Positions 32,129 through 42,600 of a stretch of DNA of 64,000 nt are shown here, one piece after another (position 1 is the stretch's first letter; every line of letters starts with the position of its first letter). The notes beneath the pieces were generated by a model. The model had not been told where the DNA came from, did not search any database, and worked only from the letters and a program-made list of their open reading frames with translations. A program made the translations under genes and the position numbers. The stretch is from contig CAVORB010000014.1 in assembly GCA_963698495.1 (NCBI GenBank), forward strand, positions 1 to 64,000, in the 5' to 3' direction. This DNA is from CAVORB01 sp963698495. Lineage in GTDB: Bacteria > Pseudomonadota > Gammaproteobacteria > Chromatiales > Chromatiaceae.

Positions 32129-34974
32129 TCAAGGCGCCGACGCGGCGAGATACCCGGTGACATCGATCACCAGATGCACCGCGAGGCCGGTGTGGTTGTA
32201 GACGTTCAGATCGTAGTCACAGGTCGCCGCTGCCGGATCACACAGGGGAACCAGCATTCCGTTGGCCAGGGCGGTGACGCCTGATAAATAGTTAACGGCC
32301 GAGGCGAGCGGTCGACTCTCGCCGTAGGGGTGGACCGTCAGATAGTTGCTGATCGCGCTGCCCTGCGGAAGCACCGCCACGACGTTGGCGAACACCCCGG
32401 TGGCCTCGGGGGGGATGCCGCAATTCGCCGCTCCACCCTGACCGTTGATCAGGTTTCCGGTGACGTAGAACGACACCGTCTCTCCGGGCGCCAGACGATC
32501 CCCGGAGAAGGTGGAAAGCTGCGGGTCGGCGCCGCGGGTGTCGACCACCCGGCAGGGAGAAACCGTGTAGACCTTCTGCGGCGGCAGCGCGCCGCCGCCG
32601 TCATTGTCGAGGATCGTGGCCCTGGCGGTTACGGTGTTGGAGTCAGCGCTGGCGAGCTGCAGGTTGAAGCTCTCGTTGCTCTCGACTGCCGCGTCGTCCG
32701 TGATCGGAACCCAGACGGCCTTCTTCGTCTGGCCCTCCGTGAATGTCAGCGTACCCGAAACCGCCGTGTAGTCGCTGCCTGCCACGGCGCTGGAGTTCTG
32801 GGTCTGATAGCTCACCACCAGCGATTCCCCGGCACCGGGCGCCGGCGAGAGGGTTACGGTGTAAGGCGCAGCCCGCGCGCTCTCGGTGACGGACACGGTG
32901 CCGGCTCGTAGCACGTAGCCGATGCTACCGCCGGTGCCCTCCGCCAGGTCGTGGATCTGGTCTGCGGCGAGGCCGGTGAAGTTGTCGACCACCCCGCTCG
33001 GCCAGTGAACCTCGACGTTGACCGTGGTATTGGGTCCCAGCCCGAAATGGATCCGGCGAAAATTCTGGGCATCCCGATGCATCCCGTTACCTTGCTCCCG
33101 GAGTTGAACCTTGCCGTCCGGTGTATAGGCGAATATCCGCGCGCCAATTCCATCCCGATTGGTCACAACCCCATCAAGATCCAACTCGATCCAGTGGTTG
33201 TTGTTCAAGGTCACATTCTTAAACAATTGTTGCCTGGCGGCGTACGAAAACGGGCGAAACGGCTGACCGTTGGTAACGAACAAGTCCAGTCTCCCATCAT
33301 GATCGTAGTCGGCAGTCAGCACCGCATCGGTGCGGCCGTAAATATCGCCTCGCGCGTCCCCCAGAAGATCGCCGGTAATGGCGGTGAAGTTTCCCAGACC
33401 ATCGTTCTCATAGAGTATGTTGTCGAGGTTCGCGACGATGCCGCTGCATCCGGCGAAGACGTCGAGGTCACCGTCATTGTCGAAATCTCCGGCTACGGCG
33501 GAAGGGCAGGAGCTCTGCGGGCCCGATATCTTGCTCGAGGCATCCGTCAGCACACCTGCCTGATCGGGAGATCAAGAGGAGAGGTCTTTCGGTTGGCTGG
33601 CTGCCCGACCGCGAAGGGCTGGTCCGCAGTCAGGTCCGAGATCGTGCCGTCGGCCTCCACGACAATCTGCACCTCGCTCGAGCTCTGGTCAGTTTCGAAT
33701 CGAATGATCCAGCGCCCGTCGACGAAGCCGATGTAGACACCCGCACCGGTGCTCGTTGCGATGCCATGATTGGCGATGTCAGCCGGGGAAAGGTCGAGTT
33801 GCACACGGTTCCTCCAGCCATTGTACGCGCTGATATCGGCGCTGGCTGGGGGATTAACGCCACCGCTCCCGATAAACACCGAGTCAACCCTGGTCGCCCA
33901 GTCGAAGTCGATCCGGAGCCCACCCTCAGCGCGGAAGGACAGCGCTGCACTGGTTCCGGGAGCCGCATTGAAACGTGCGTGAAGCGTTCTCTGCCCCACC
34001 TGATCAACCACCGTTTGGCCGAACGACGCGCGTACGCCGAACAAGTCGTCACGCAAGTCCCCGTCGAAGTCGCCGACGGCAAGATCCGAGATTCCAGTGG
34101 AAAAAAGAACCCCGCCAATTTGGCTCTCCAGGTCCCTGAAAGGCAACTGACTCGTGTCCCACACCCGAGTGACCGAGCCCTGATCGGCACAGATGACATC
34201 CAAGGAATCATCACCAGAGAGCTCCGCCATGACTGCGTAGCGGCAGAAAGCCGAAGCCGCATAGTCCACCCCAGTCTCTCCAGCGTACCTGAACAGGGGT
34301 GCTCCGCTGGACGAAACGGTCTGCTCGAACACGGCCGTCGGCGAAAAGGGCTCGTCGTAATCGATGATCGCCGTGATCATTACGTCGAGGTCGCCGTCCC
34401 TGTCGTAGTCCAGCCACAAGGGCATCCGGCGCCCGAATGGATTGCAGTTGCCGGCTAGTGTGCAGATTGAGCTGTCGAATGGGTACTGGAATCCCAACTC
34501 CGACATCTGGTCTTTGAACGCACCTAGTCCGTCATTGACCCAGAAAAGATTCTCCCAAGTGAGGTCAGAGACTTCCAGCACATCGTCGTCGCCGTCGTTA
34601 TCGAAATCCGCCCACGCCCTTCCATGGCTGTCCGTACGTTCCTCGAAGACATCGAGGATTCCCCAGGGTTCGTCGAAACCCTCGATGAACTCCACAAAGG
34701 TGCCGTCTCCCTGATTTCGGTAGACGACCGTCGGAGTGAATTGATGCTTGTCAAGCCAAATATCGGGGAAACCGTCACCGTTCACGTCCGCCCACGCGGC
34801 TCCGACCGATTCGCCCGTGTCGGTGATTCCGGCTGTCGATGTTACGTCGTCAAACCGTATCTCGGCCGCGGCTATCGATGCGAAGGCGATCGAGAGAGCC
34901 GCAAGAATCCTGCAGTGCAGTGAAGCCGTGGTAATTGGTGGCATCGATTCATCCCAATTTTCGTTTCGGCGCAT
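32129..34974 (-). CDS. Secreted FG-GAP/UnbV/Calx-beta paralogue, frame broken near 33550
   Basis: About 948 residues when read through, with the same domain order as the first paralogue: signal peptide (IAFASIAAA), FG-GAP repeats (DVNGDGFPDIW, DFDNDGDDDVL, DYDRDGDLDVM), UnbV, Calx-beta and the shared C-terminal domain. The start at 34974 follows GATGGAGGAA. The frame changes at GGTGTGCTGACG (33543-33556): one reading stops at IRQVC, the next begins with a GTG giving MLTDASSK. The domain continues across, so one missing base or a two-base slip is likely rather than two genes. Secreted or surface role inferred. Confidence 0.72.
32147..32600. repeat. Repeat copy C of the triplicated C-terminal-domain DNA
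   Basis: Encodes the C-terminal domain of the second FG-GAP protein. It matches copy A through the linker codons (VYTVSPCRVVDTRGADPQL) and the end (VYNHTGLAVHL). Copies A and C are closer to each other than to B in the 5' two thirds. Confidence 0.75.
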
Positions 34975-35074
34975 GTTATCGATTTCCTCCATCGGGATGA
35001 AGGCTTCCATTGAATCCGCAGGACCAGCGCAGATCCTTCCATTGGGTGTAAGCCATCCCTGGCGGGGATTTCGG

Positions 35075-36079
35075 TCAGGGCAGCGGCTCCCAATCACAGC
35101 TTGCCAACCCATAGGCTGAGTTCAGCGTCTGGATCATCTCGCGCACGTTCCACGCGATGCCGGACGCGGTCGGATGGTCGGCGTTGTCGCCCAGGAACCG
35201 CTTGAGCTTGTCGAGCAATTTCGACAATCCGGTGACCGCGTAAGGCATCTTGCCGGCTTTTCCCGATTCCAGACGGTCTAGGTTGGGACGGATGTTGTAG
35301 TGAACAAGGTTGTCGCGCCGAGCCGGCAGCAGCAGGCCTTCGTCCACCAGGCTGTCCAGCCCTGCCCGCACTTCCTCGAGTTGCGCCACCAGTGGCATCC
35401 CATCCGTGCGCCAGGACCAGACTTTGAGCCGGTAGTCGTATTCGCTCGCTTGGCGGCGGCAGTCGTAGATGGACGTCTCCGCGACCCTCGCTGTGCAGAA
35501 CGCTCGGGTTTCGCCCTGGTTGCAGGTCTCGTATGCGGAAAACACCGTGTCCGGCGTCAGGTTCTCGAACTCGACCCCGTCCCACCATACGCCGGACTGA
35601 AAGCTGGAGAAAGGTTGCAGCTCTATTGCGCCGAAGACGTTTCCGGCATTGTCGGTCCACATCCCGTAGGCGTTGTAGTCGCCGACCGATGGCATGGGGA
35701 AGCTCTGCATGACGACCATTTGAGGCAGGCGCTTGTCCTCAAGAACGATGCCGGTTTCTTTCGTCCAGCTGAAATACTCCTGGTCGATGACGCCGACGAC
35801 CTCCTCGTCATCGTTGTAGCCCTGAACCCAACAGCTCTTGGCGTCCGGGGAGATGTCCCGCGTACCTCCAAGCGGCGTCCAGATCATGCAATGCTCGTAG
35901 TCGGCCGTGATACGGGTTCCGGCAATGTGCCCGTGGCTGTTCACGGCGAACGCGTAAAGTCGCTCTAGCGCAGCGGCGTAGAGTGACCCGCGTGAAACGG
36001 CCTCGGGCTCGACGGTCAAAAGGGCGTGAGCGGGTGCTGCGATGCTAAACGCAGCGATTGCCGCAACAAGCTTCGTCAT
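35075..36079 (-). CDS. Secreted protein of unknown function
   Basis: A 334-residue protein starting MTKLVAAIAAF behind GAGAGGAGAG, with a signal peptide ending APAHA. The mature part is rich in Trp and Tyr and has short repeated-looking segments (HIAGTRITADYEHCMIWTPLGG, GMWTDNAGNVFGAIEL) like the beta-propeller HAF repeats of extracellular proteins. The C-terminal third (RLESGKAGKMPYAV, NVREMIQTLNSAYG) is helical. No catalytic motif is recognised. It lies upstream of, and on the same strand as, the secreted FG-GAP paralogues, so a shared surface function is possible. Confidence 0.6.
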   Translation of the reverse strand: MTKLVAAIAAFSIAAPAHALLTVEPEAVSRGSLYAAALERLYAFAVNSHGHIAGTRITADYEHCMIWTPLGGTRDISPDAKSCWVQGYNDDEEVVGVIDQEYFSWTKETGIVLEDKRLPQMVVMQSFPMPSVGDYNAYGMWTDNAGNVFGAIELQPFSSFQSGVWWDGVEFENLTPDTVFSAYETCNQGETRAFCTARVAETSIYDCRRQASEYDYRLKVWSWRTDGMPLVAQLEEVRAGLDSLVDEGLLLPARRDNLVHYNIRPNLDRLESGKAGKMPYAVTGLSKLLDKLKRFLGDNADHPTASGIAWNVREMIQTLNSAYGLASCDWEPLP

Positions 36080-36743
36080 GGTTCTCTCCTCTCTGTATCG
36101 GTGTCTGCTCGGTTCTTTTCGTGAATGACCGCTCCGGATCTTCCTTCGGGCATTTCGGCTGCGAGGGAAAGCCATAGGCGCGTTGAGGTCCCTGCCCAAG
36201 GCATCGAGAGTGGCACCGAACATCTTAGTCTTGGACTTGCGGGGTGTCCCTGTGCCAAGTCAAACCGGAGGGGGCTCCGTTTATCTGCACGGCACATCCG
36301 CGGGGAGTGAGTGGAAACTGACCGCGCGCATCAGGCCCTAAACTGTGGCCCCTTCGTACAGCGCTGGTCTACACCGGCTACCTGATCGACGCTGCGCTGG
36401 CCCTCGGATCGGTGCAGCTGATCCGCTTGATCGGCCACGAGCTTCGCACGCTGGTCATCGGCAGCCTGGTGTGCCGCTGGGCACGCTAGCGTTCGCGCTG
36501 CCTGGAAATCTGCTGGCTTACTTATCGACACCGGTGATGGCGGCCGGCATGTTCACGCCGCACGGCGTGCTCTCGGCCTCCCTGAACCACGTCGAGACGC
36601 ATCTCTCCGGTTTTCGTTGCCAGCAGGTCGGTCCGTACAGATCGACTGCTCCAATCAGACAGAGTGACGAGCCAGCGCCGCGAGAACGATCACGGGCGAC
36701 ACATGCCGAGCACGCGCGGCGCGTGGCCGCGCGCGCCGCCGCT
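36080..36743. other. Gene-poor gap with a possible decayed membrane-protein fragment
   Basis: 664 bp between two minus-strand genes. Plus-strand reading from 36343 gives a hydrophobic stretch (LVYTGYLIDAALALG, IGHELRTLVIGSLV). After a one-base frame change near 36477 it continues as PLGTLAFALPGNLLAYLS. No start codon or ribosome binding site is present, so this may be the remnant of a membrane-protein gene. Nothing else is recognised. Confidence 0.3.
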
Positions 36744-39650
36744 TCACGCCAATCCGTGTCGCTGGCGGTTCCGGTCCTCCTGCGCCTTGAACTGCTGGAA
36801 CCGGGGCAGGAACTTGTCCCAGTCGATGATGTGGGAGTCGATCTCTGGGCCGTCAATGCAGGCGTGCTTACGCACTAGCCGACCCTCCTGCATCACCGGC
36901 ACCATGCAGGCGCCGCACATGCCGGTGGCGTCCACCATGATGGAGTTCAGGCTCGCGATGGTGCGCACCCCGTAGCCCTTGGTGAGGTCGCTGACGGCCC
37001 GCATCATCAACGGGGGCCCGATCGCCACCACCTCCCCGAGCTTGCGGCCGGCACCGGATTTCGCCTGTTCGAGCATCTCTCCCAGAGGACCGGTAACGAA
37101 GCCCTCGACACCGAAGCTTCCGTCGTTGCTGGTGTAGACCACGTCCAACAACTCCGGATACTCGGCCTGCAACAGCCCGATGCGCTCGCCCTCGCCGGTC
37201 CAGAACTTGAGCGCGTCGGTCCGGAAACCGGCGATCAGGGTCACGTGATTACCCATGCGCAGGTGCTCGCGCATGATCGGGTACACGGGCGGCAGGCCGA
37301 CGCCGCCGGCGGTGAAGACAACGGTCTCGCCGCTCTCGTATCGGTGCAGCTGGCTCGGCAGGCCTAGCGGGCCGGCGATGCCGGCGAAGGCGTCGCCCAC
37401 GGCCATCCGGTTCATCATCATCGAGCTGCTACCGAGACCCTGAATGACCAGGTCGATGGTGCCGGCCTCCGCGTCCCAGTCGGCCAGGGTCAGGGGGATC
37501 AACTCGCCCTGCTCCCAGGCGAGCACCCGCACGAACTGACCGGCCCTCGCCGCCTTGGCGACCAGTGGAGACCGGACCACGAACTCGACGATGCCCTCGG
37601 CCAGATCGATCTTCTCGACGATCGTCTGGGGGGCCTGGCCCAGCCTGGTGTAACGCTCGGCGCTGGCGACCAGGGACTTGATCTCGCTCAGGGAGAAGGG
37701 GATCTCGCCGGCGATCTCACGGGCGGCAGCCTGACCGTCGCCAGCGGCCTTGATCGCCGTCGAGCCGCCGCGGTTGGCGTCGCCGCCGGTGTAGACGCCG
37801 TCCACCGAGGTCTCGTGGGTGCCGGGGCGAATCTCGATGGTGCCCCACTTGCTGGTCTTGAGGTCCGGCTCGGCGTCCTTGACGATGGGGTTGGAGGCAT
37901 TGCCGAGCGCCATGATGACCAGGTCGACCCGCATCTCCTCGGTCTCGCCGGTGACCAGCGGACTGCGCCTTCCGGATGCGTCGGGCTCACCCAGCTCCAT
38001 GACGTCCAGGACGGCGTGGGTGACGAAGTGGGTCTTGTCGCTGCCGATGAACTCCCGCGGGGCACGCAGCGCCTTGAGCTGGATGCCCTCCTCCAGCGCA
38101 TGGTGCAGCTCCTCCACCCGGACCGGCATCTCGTTCTGGGTGCGACGGTAGACGATGGTCACCCTGCCCCCAAGGCGCCTGGCTGTGCGCGCCGCGTCCA
38201 TCGCGGTGTTGCCGCCGCCGATGACGATCACCTCCTTGTCCCGGGTCTCCGGCAGCGGCGTCTCGTAACCCTCCCTGTGGGCCTGCATCAGGTTGACGCG
38301 GGTGAGGAACTCGTTCGCCGACAGGACGCCGAGCAGGTGCTCGCCCGGCACGTTCATGAACCGCGGCAGCCCGGCGCCGGTGCCGATGAAGATCTTCCAG
38401 AATCCGGCTCGCTTCAGGGCCTCGAGCGTGGCGGTCTTGCCGACAATGAAGTTGGTCACGAACTTCCCGCCCATCCTGGTGATCTTCTCCACCACGTCGT
38501 CGATCAGCTCGTTGGGCAGGCGAAATTCGGGAATGCCGTAGCGCAGGACGCCGCCAAGCGCGTGAAAGGCCTCGAAGACGGTGACCGGGTAGCCCTCCTT
38601 CGCCAGCAGATAGGCGTTGATCAGGCCGGCGGGGCCGGAGCCGACGATGGCGATAGGCGGCCTGTCGGCCTTGGCCCAGGGGTTGACCGAGTCCAGGAGC
38701 TCGAAGGTCGCCTCCGGGTTGAGGACCTTCTCGCTCTGGGGCAGGTACCACTCCAACTGCCCGATCTCGATCGGGCGCGCGTTGTGGGTGCAGACACCCT
38801 GACACTGGATCTCCTGCGGACACACGCGGCCGGTGACGTTGGGCAGCGGGTTGGATTCCTTGATCAGCTGCAGGGCCTGCTTGAACTTGCCCTCGCCCAT
38901 CAGGTGCAGCACTTGGGGGATGTGGATCTTGACCGGGCACCCCCCCTTGTTCTCCCCGCGGTCCATGACCGGTAGGCCGATCTCGCAGGGGCGGTCGTCG
39001 CACTGCTTGTCGCGCAGCACCTCCAGCCAGACCAGCAGCTCCACCTCGCGAAAGTCGTAGCCGAGCCCCAGGTAGCCGAGGTAGCCCTGGTTGACCAGAT
39101 CGAAGTCCTTGGCCCTTTCCTCGGGCGGTCGGATATAGGGCGGGATGCTGTTCTCACCCGGCCAGCCCTGGGAGAGCCCTCGGAACATCGGGTAGCGGTC
39201 GGACAGATGCGCGTCGATCGCCCGGATGAACTTGCGCTTGAACTTGAGCGGAATGTTCCAGAGGAACCGCTGCAGCAGGGCGCTCATGTCGTCGCCGCGG
39301 AGCAGCAGATTCCAGAACATCTTGGTGAAGGCCCCGCTCAGCTCCTCCTGCTGAAACTCCCAGGCGATCGCATTGGTGCCCTCGGCGATGAACACCTGAC
39401 GAAAGAACTGCGGGTCATTGACCAGGCGCCTTTGCAGCAGGCCGATCTGCTTCTGGAACAGCTCGACGGCCTCGCTGTGCTCCAGCGCCCGGATCTCCTC
39501 CCGTGCGTCCTCGATGCGGTGCCGGCTGGCCTCGATCTCGCGGCTCGCCTGGTAATAGTGCTGCACGTCGCCCTGGTCATAGGGACAGGGCGGAGGCGAA
39601 CCCGCCCCTACTAAGACCCCCTTGGACGGCTCGTCGCAAGTTTGTGACAT
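36744..39650 (-). CDS. Fused GltD-like / PyrK-like (Nfn-type) NAD(P)H oxidoreductase
   Basis: A 968-residue flavoprotein. After a unique helical N-terminus come an Fe-S-bearing GltD module (CPVKIHIPQ, VCPQEIQCQGVC; FAD loop VGSGPAGL; NAD(P) loop IGGGNTAMDAA) and, from about 660, a PyrK/NfnA-like module with FAD/NAD fold (TAGGVGLPPVYP) and a [2Fe-2S] cysteine set (GMCGAC and later HACIDGP). The domain order equals NfnL plus NfnS, the NADH-dependent ferredoxin:NADP oxidoreductase, in one chain. It follows the 2-oxoacid:ferredoxin oxidoreductase by 48 bp, so it probably exchanges electrons between that enzyme and NAD(P). Confidence 0.85.
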   Translation of the reverse strand: MSQTCDEPSKGVLVGAGSPPPCPYDQGDVQHYYQASREIEASRHRIEDAREEIRALEHSEAVELFQKQIGLLQRRLVNDPQFFRQVFIAEGTNAIAWEFQQEELSGAFTKMFWNLLLRGDDMSALLQRFLWNIPLKFKRKFIRAIDAHLSDRYPMFRGLSQGWPGENSIPPYIRPPEERAKDFDLVNQGYLGYLGLGYDFREVELLVWLEVLRDKQCDDRPCEIGLPVMDRGENKGGCPVKIHIPQVLHLMGEGKFKQALQLIKESNPLPNVTGRVCPQEIQCQGVCTHNARPIEIGQLEWYLPQSEKVLNPEATFELLDSVNPWAKADRPPIAIVGSGPAGLINAYLLAKEGYPVTVFEAFHALGGVLRYGIPEFRLPNELIDDVVEKITRMGGKFVTNFIVGKTATLEALKRAGFWKIFIGTGAGLPRFMNVPGEHLLGVLSANEFLTRVNLMQAHREGYETPLPETRDKEVIVIGGGNTAMDAARTARRLGGRVTIVYRRTQNEMPVRVEELHHALEEGIQLKALRAPREFIGSDKTHFVTHAVLDVMELGEPDASGRRSPLVTGETEEMRVDLVIMALGNASNPIVKDAEPDLKTSKWGTIEIRPGTHETSVDGVYTGGDANRGGSTAIKAAGDGQAAAREIAGEIPFSLSEIKSLVASAERYTRLGQAPQTIVEKIDLAEGIVEFVVRSPLVAKAARAGQFVRVLAWEQGELIPLTLADWDAEAGTIDLVIQGLGSSSMMMNRMAVGDAFAGIAGPLGLPSQLHRYESGETVVFTAGGVGLPPVYPIMREHLRMGNHVTLIAGFRTDALKFWTGEGERIGLLQAEYPELLDVVYTSNDGSFGVEGFVTGPLGEMLEQAKSGAGRKLGEVVAIGPPLMMRAVSDLTKGYGVRTIASLNSIMVDATGMCGACMVPVMQEGRLVRKHACIDGPEIDSHIIDWDKFLPRFQQFKAQEDRNRQRHGLA

Positions 39651-39698
39651 GGCGCTACCTCGTATCCCGTGGATGGCTCGAACCTCGCGCGGAAGACC

Positions 39699-42600
39699 CT
39701 AGGCCGGCGAATGGAAGCGGATGATCTCCGCGTCGCAGTCGTCCGCCACCCGGGATGCGCGATGGATCAGGTCCGCCGTCAACTCGATTCTGTCCAGCAC
39801 GCCGGGAATCACCCGGCTCACCTCTTTCGGCTCTCCGTCAACCATGATCTTGGTCTTCTCGAACAGCTCGCTGAGATCCTGATAGCAGGTCTTGCAGTTC
39901 GTGCACTTTGGCATGTCGCCAGCGGCGATCTCCACCAAGGGCTGGGTTGCGGCTCCATCCGCGATGGTGGGCATCTCCTGCGACTTGGTCTGCATCCCGA
40001 TGCCGGACAGCGGCACGGCGGCGGTGTTCGCCACGGCCGGGGCGCCGGACGCCGAGGCGAGCTCGGCCATGCCGCGGGCGATCGAGTCGATGGAGTGCTC
40101 GCGCTCCGCGTTCGACTGCTGATACCTCTGCTGCCATGCCTCCAGCTCCTGGCGGTGGGTCGCCTGCATGCGGTCGACGTGCAGCCCGCTCAGGTACTCC
40201 AGCATGCGCCAGTTCCTGCGACGCTCCTCGGTCAGGTCGATGATGGCCGGGGAGACGGCCAGCTTCACCAGCCGCTTGTCCTCGTCCGCGGACCAGATGA
40301 AGGGGACCTTGCCATGTCGCGCCTCCGGGGCGAGGTCGATGTACTCGTGCACCGGCACCGGCTGCCGCTTCGCCGTTCACCGGGTGGAAGTGCTTCTGGA
40401 AGCGCCCCTCGTGCACCGCGAAGTCCGCGGGCGTGAAGGGGATCTCCTTGAGCTGGTGATTGCCCCGGGCATCCACGTATTCCAGGGTCGTCATGACCCA
40501 GTCCTTGCCGATGTCGGGGTTCCCCTCGAGCGTGAAGCGCTCGGCCAGCGTGTCGCCCCGCCTCGGGTCATGCACGAAGACCGGGCTCATGCGGCTGTCT
40601 ACCGCCAGACGGGCGCGGCGGCTGCCCGCATCGTCCGCGATGCCGTGCTCGGACTGACAGGTGGTGTAGGTGTCCAGCACCGCCGGTGACTCGTTGTAGG
40701 TCAGGAACTCCATGACGTTCTTCATGAAGTGCCCCTGCAGGGCGGCGTTGGTCTGGATGACCAGTACCCGCGGGTGGAAGGCGGCGATCAGCCCCAGCTC
40801 CTTGCGGTCCTCCTGCTTGCCGATGTGGGCGACACCGAAGCGCGTCAAGTCCGAGTCCTGGGCCGTGAAGCTGGCGGTGGACGTCTGACCGCCGGTGTTG
40901 GAGTAGGCGCCCGGTGTTGAGCACCACCACCTTGATCGGAGTGTCCGTAACCAACAGCCGCGACAGGGCGCCGAAGCCGATGTCATAGGTCGCGCCGTCG
41001 CCGCCCATGCTGATGACGGCAGGCAGCAGCGCGCGCTCCTCCTCGGAGAACTGGCTCCAGTGGAAATAGCGGAAGAACCGGTCGTGGATCTCCGGGTTGT
41101 AGTGATCCTCCAGGTCCAGCTTGGCGGTGCGCAGGGCGCGGAAGTCGTCCACCGCCGTGGCGCAGATGCCCTCGAAGATGCCCTTTGCCAGGGGTGCAGC
41201 ATCCTGGAACAGGCTGTTCACCCAGGGATCCGTGTAGGGGTTGTAGGGGAAGGTCGAGGCATAGACGCTGCTGCAACCCGTGGCGTTGGCGAAGGCCGCG
41301 CCCGCCGGGCCGTTCCCCGTGGGTCCCCCCTCGAACTGGTACAGGCGACGCTCCAGGGTCTCGATCGTCTCCTGCATGCGCTGTAGCCGATCCGGGTCGT
41401 GGTCGTCGTGCTTCACCCTGCCCATCTTGGCGTTGAGGCCGTCGATCAGGCCCTCCAGCTCGCGGATATGATCCCTGCGCTTCTTCTGGTGGATGGCCCG
41501 GTTGGCGGCGGTGAGCAGGCGAATCGCGGTCACCTCGCCGCAGCCGCGGCAGGCGCCGTGACCGCCGGTCATGGCGTAGTAGTTGTCGTGATCCAGGATC
41601 AGGCGCTTGGTGTCGCCGCCGGGGCTGACCGCGTTCTCATGGAAACGCGCGGCGGTGTTTGGAAGCCGACTCAGGGCCTCAAAACGGGTCTGCAGCTCGC
41701 GCAGGACCTGGGAGCTCTGACGCCGGGCGGTGAGCGCCCCGGGTCCGCAGACGTCGACGCACTCCAGGCAGCCGCTGCACTTCCAGGGATCGATGTTGAC
41801 CGAGTAGAGGCCACCGGTTCCCGGGACTTTCCCCTCCATGGCGTCGAAGAAGGGCCGCGTCTTGGCCACCGGATAGAGGGTCAGGCCCTCGAGCATCTTC
41901 TCGAAGCCGCGCCGCAGGGATGCGTTTTCCGTGTCAATATCCGCCACGGCCTCCGCGGCGATCTCGTGCAGGGGCTTGGGGTCCTTGCTCGGCAGCCTGC
42001 GGTAGGCGTCGCGGATGGACTTGGTCAGCGGGAAGACATAGCTCGACATGAGCGTCTTCTGCTGCTCGGTCACGTCCAGTCGGGCGATGGCGCCAAGCAG
42101 CAGGTCGTGGATCTCGTGCACCGTGTTCGGGATGGCTGCATCCGGGCAGACCATGGCGCATTCCATGCAGCCGGTGCACAGGTGTGCCGTATATTCCGGC
42201 ACCGTAAGCCGGAACAGGCCCTTGTCCCTCCAAGCGGCGCTCGCCACCGGCATGAAGAGTCCCATGCCGGGGAGTACCGGCGCCTCGGCGATGGTGCCGT
42301 CCGAAAACCGGTCCGCCAAAACCTCGTTGTAGTACTCCCGCTCAAAGACCCCGCAGGTCGGAGCGCCGCAGGCCGACTTCACCATTGCGGCGGAGACGGC
42401 CACGCCGGGTCCGCCATCCACCGCCGCGAGCCGCTCCGCCTCGGCGAAGGCCGGATCGCGGTAGTCGACCCGCAGCGTGGCCTCCAGCCCCTCGCGAATG
42501 ACCGCCATGTTGCTTTCCACCACCGTGTCGCCCTTGGCCCCGAACTTCTTGGTCACCTGACGGCGCACCTTGTCCAAGAGCGTCTCGATGGGGGCGTCCG

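Noticed and set aside
28671..32600. The three repeated blocks considered as CRISPR or transposon ends
   Set aside because: They are few, long (~450 bp) and fully coding for a protein domain. There are no short regular spacers and no transposase.
36345..36878. A 177-codon plus-strand frame ending inside the Nfn-like gene
   Set aside because: No start signal, and the second half is antisense to the conserved C-terminus of the Nfn-like protein. Only the first 90 codons may be a gene remnant.
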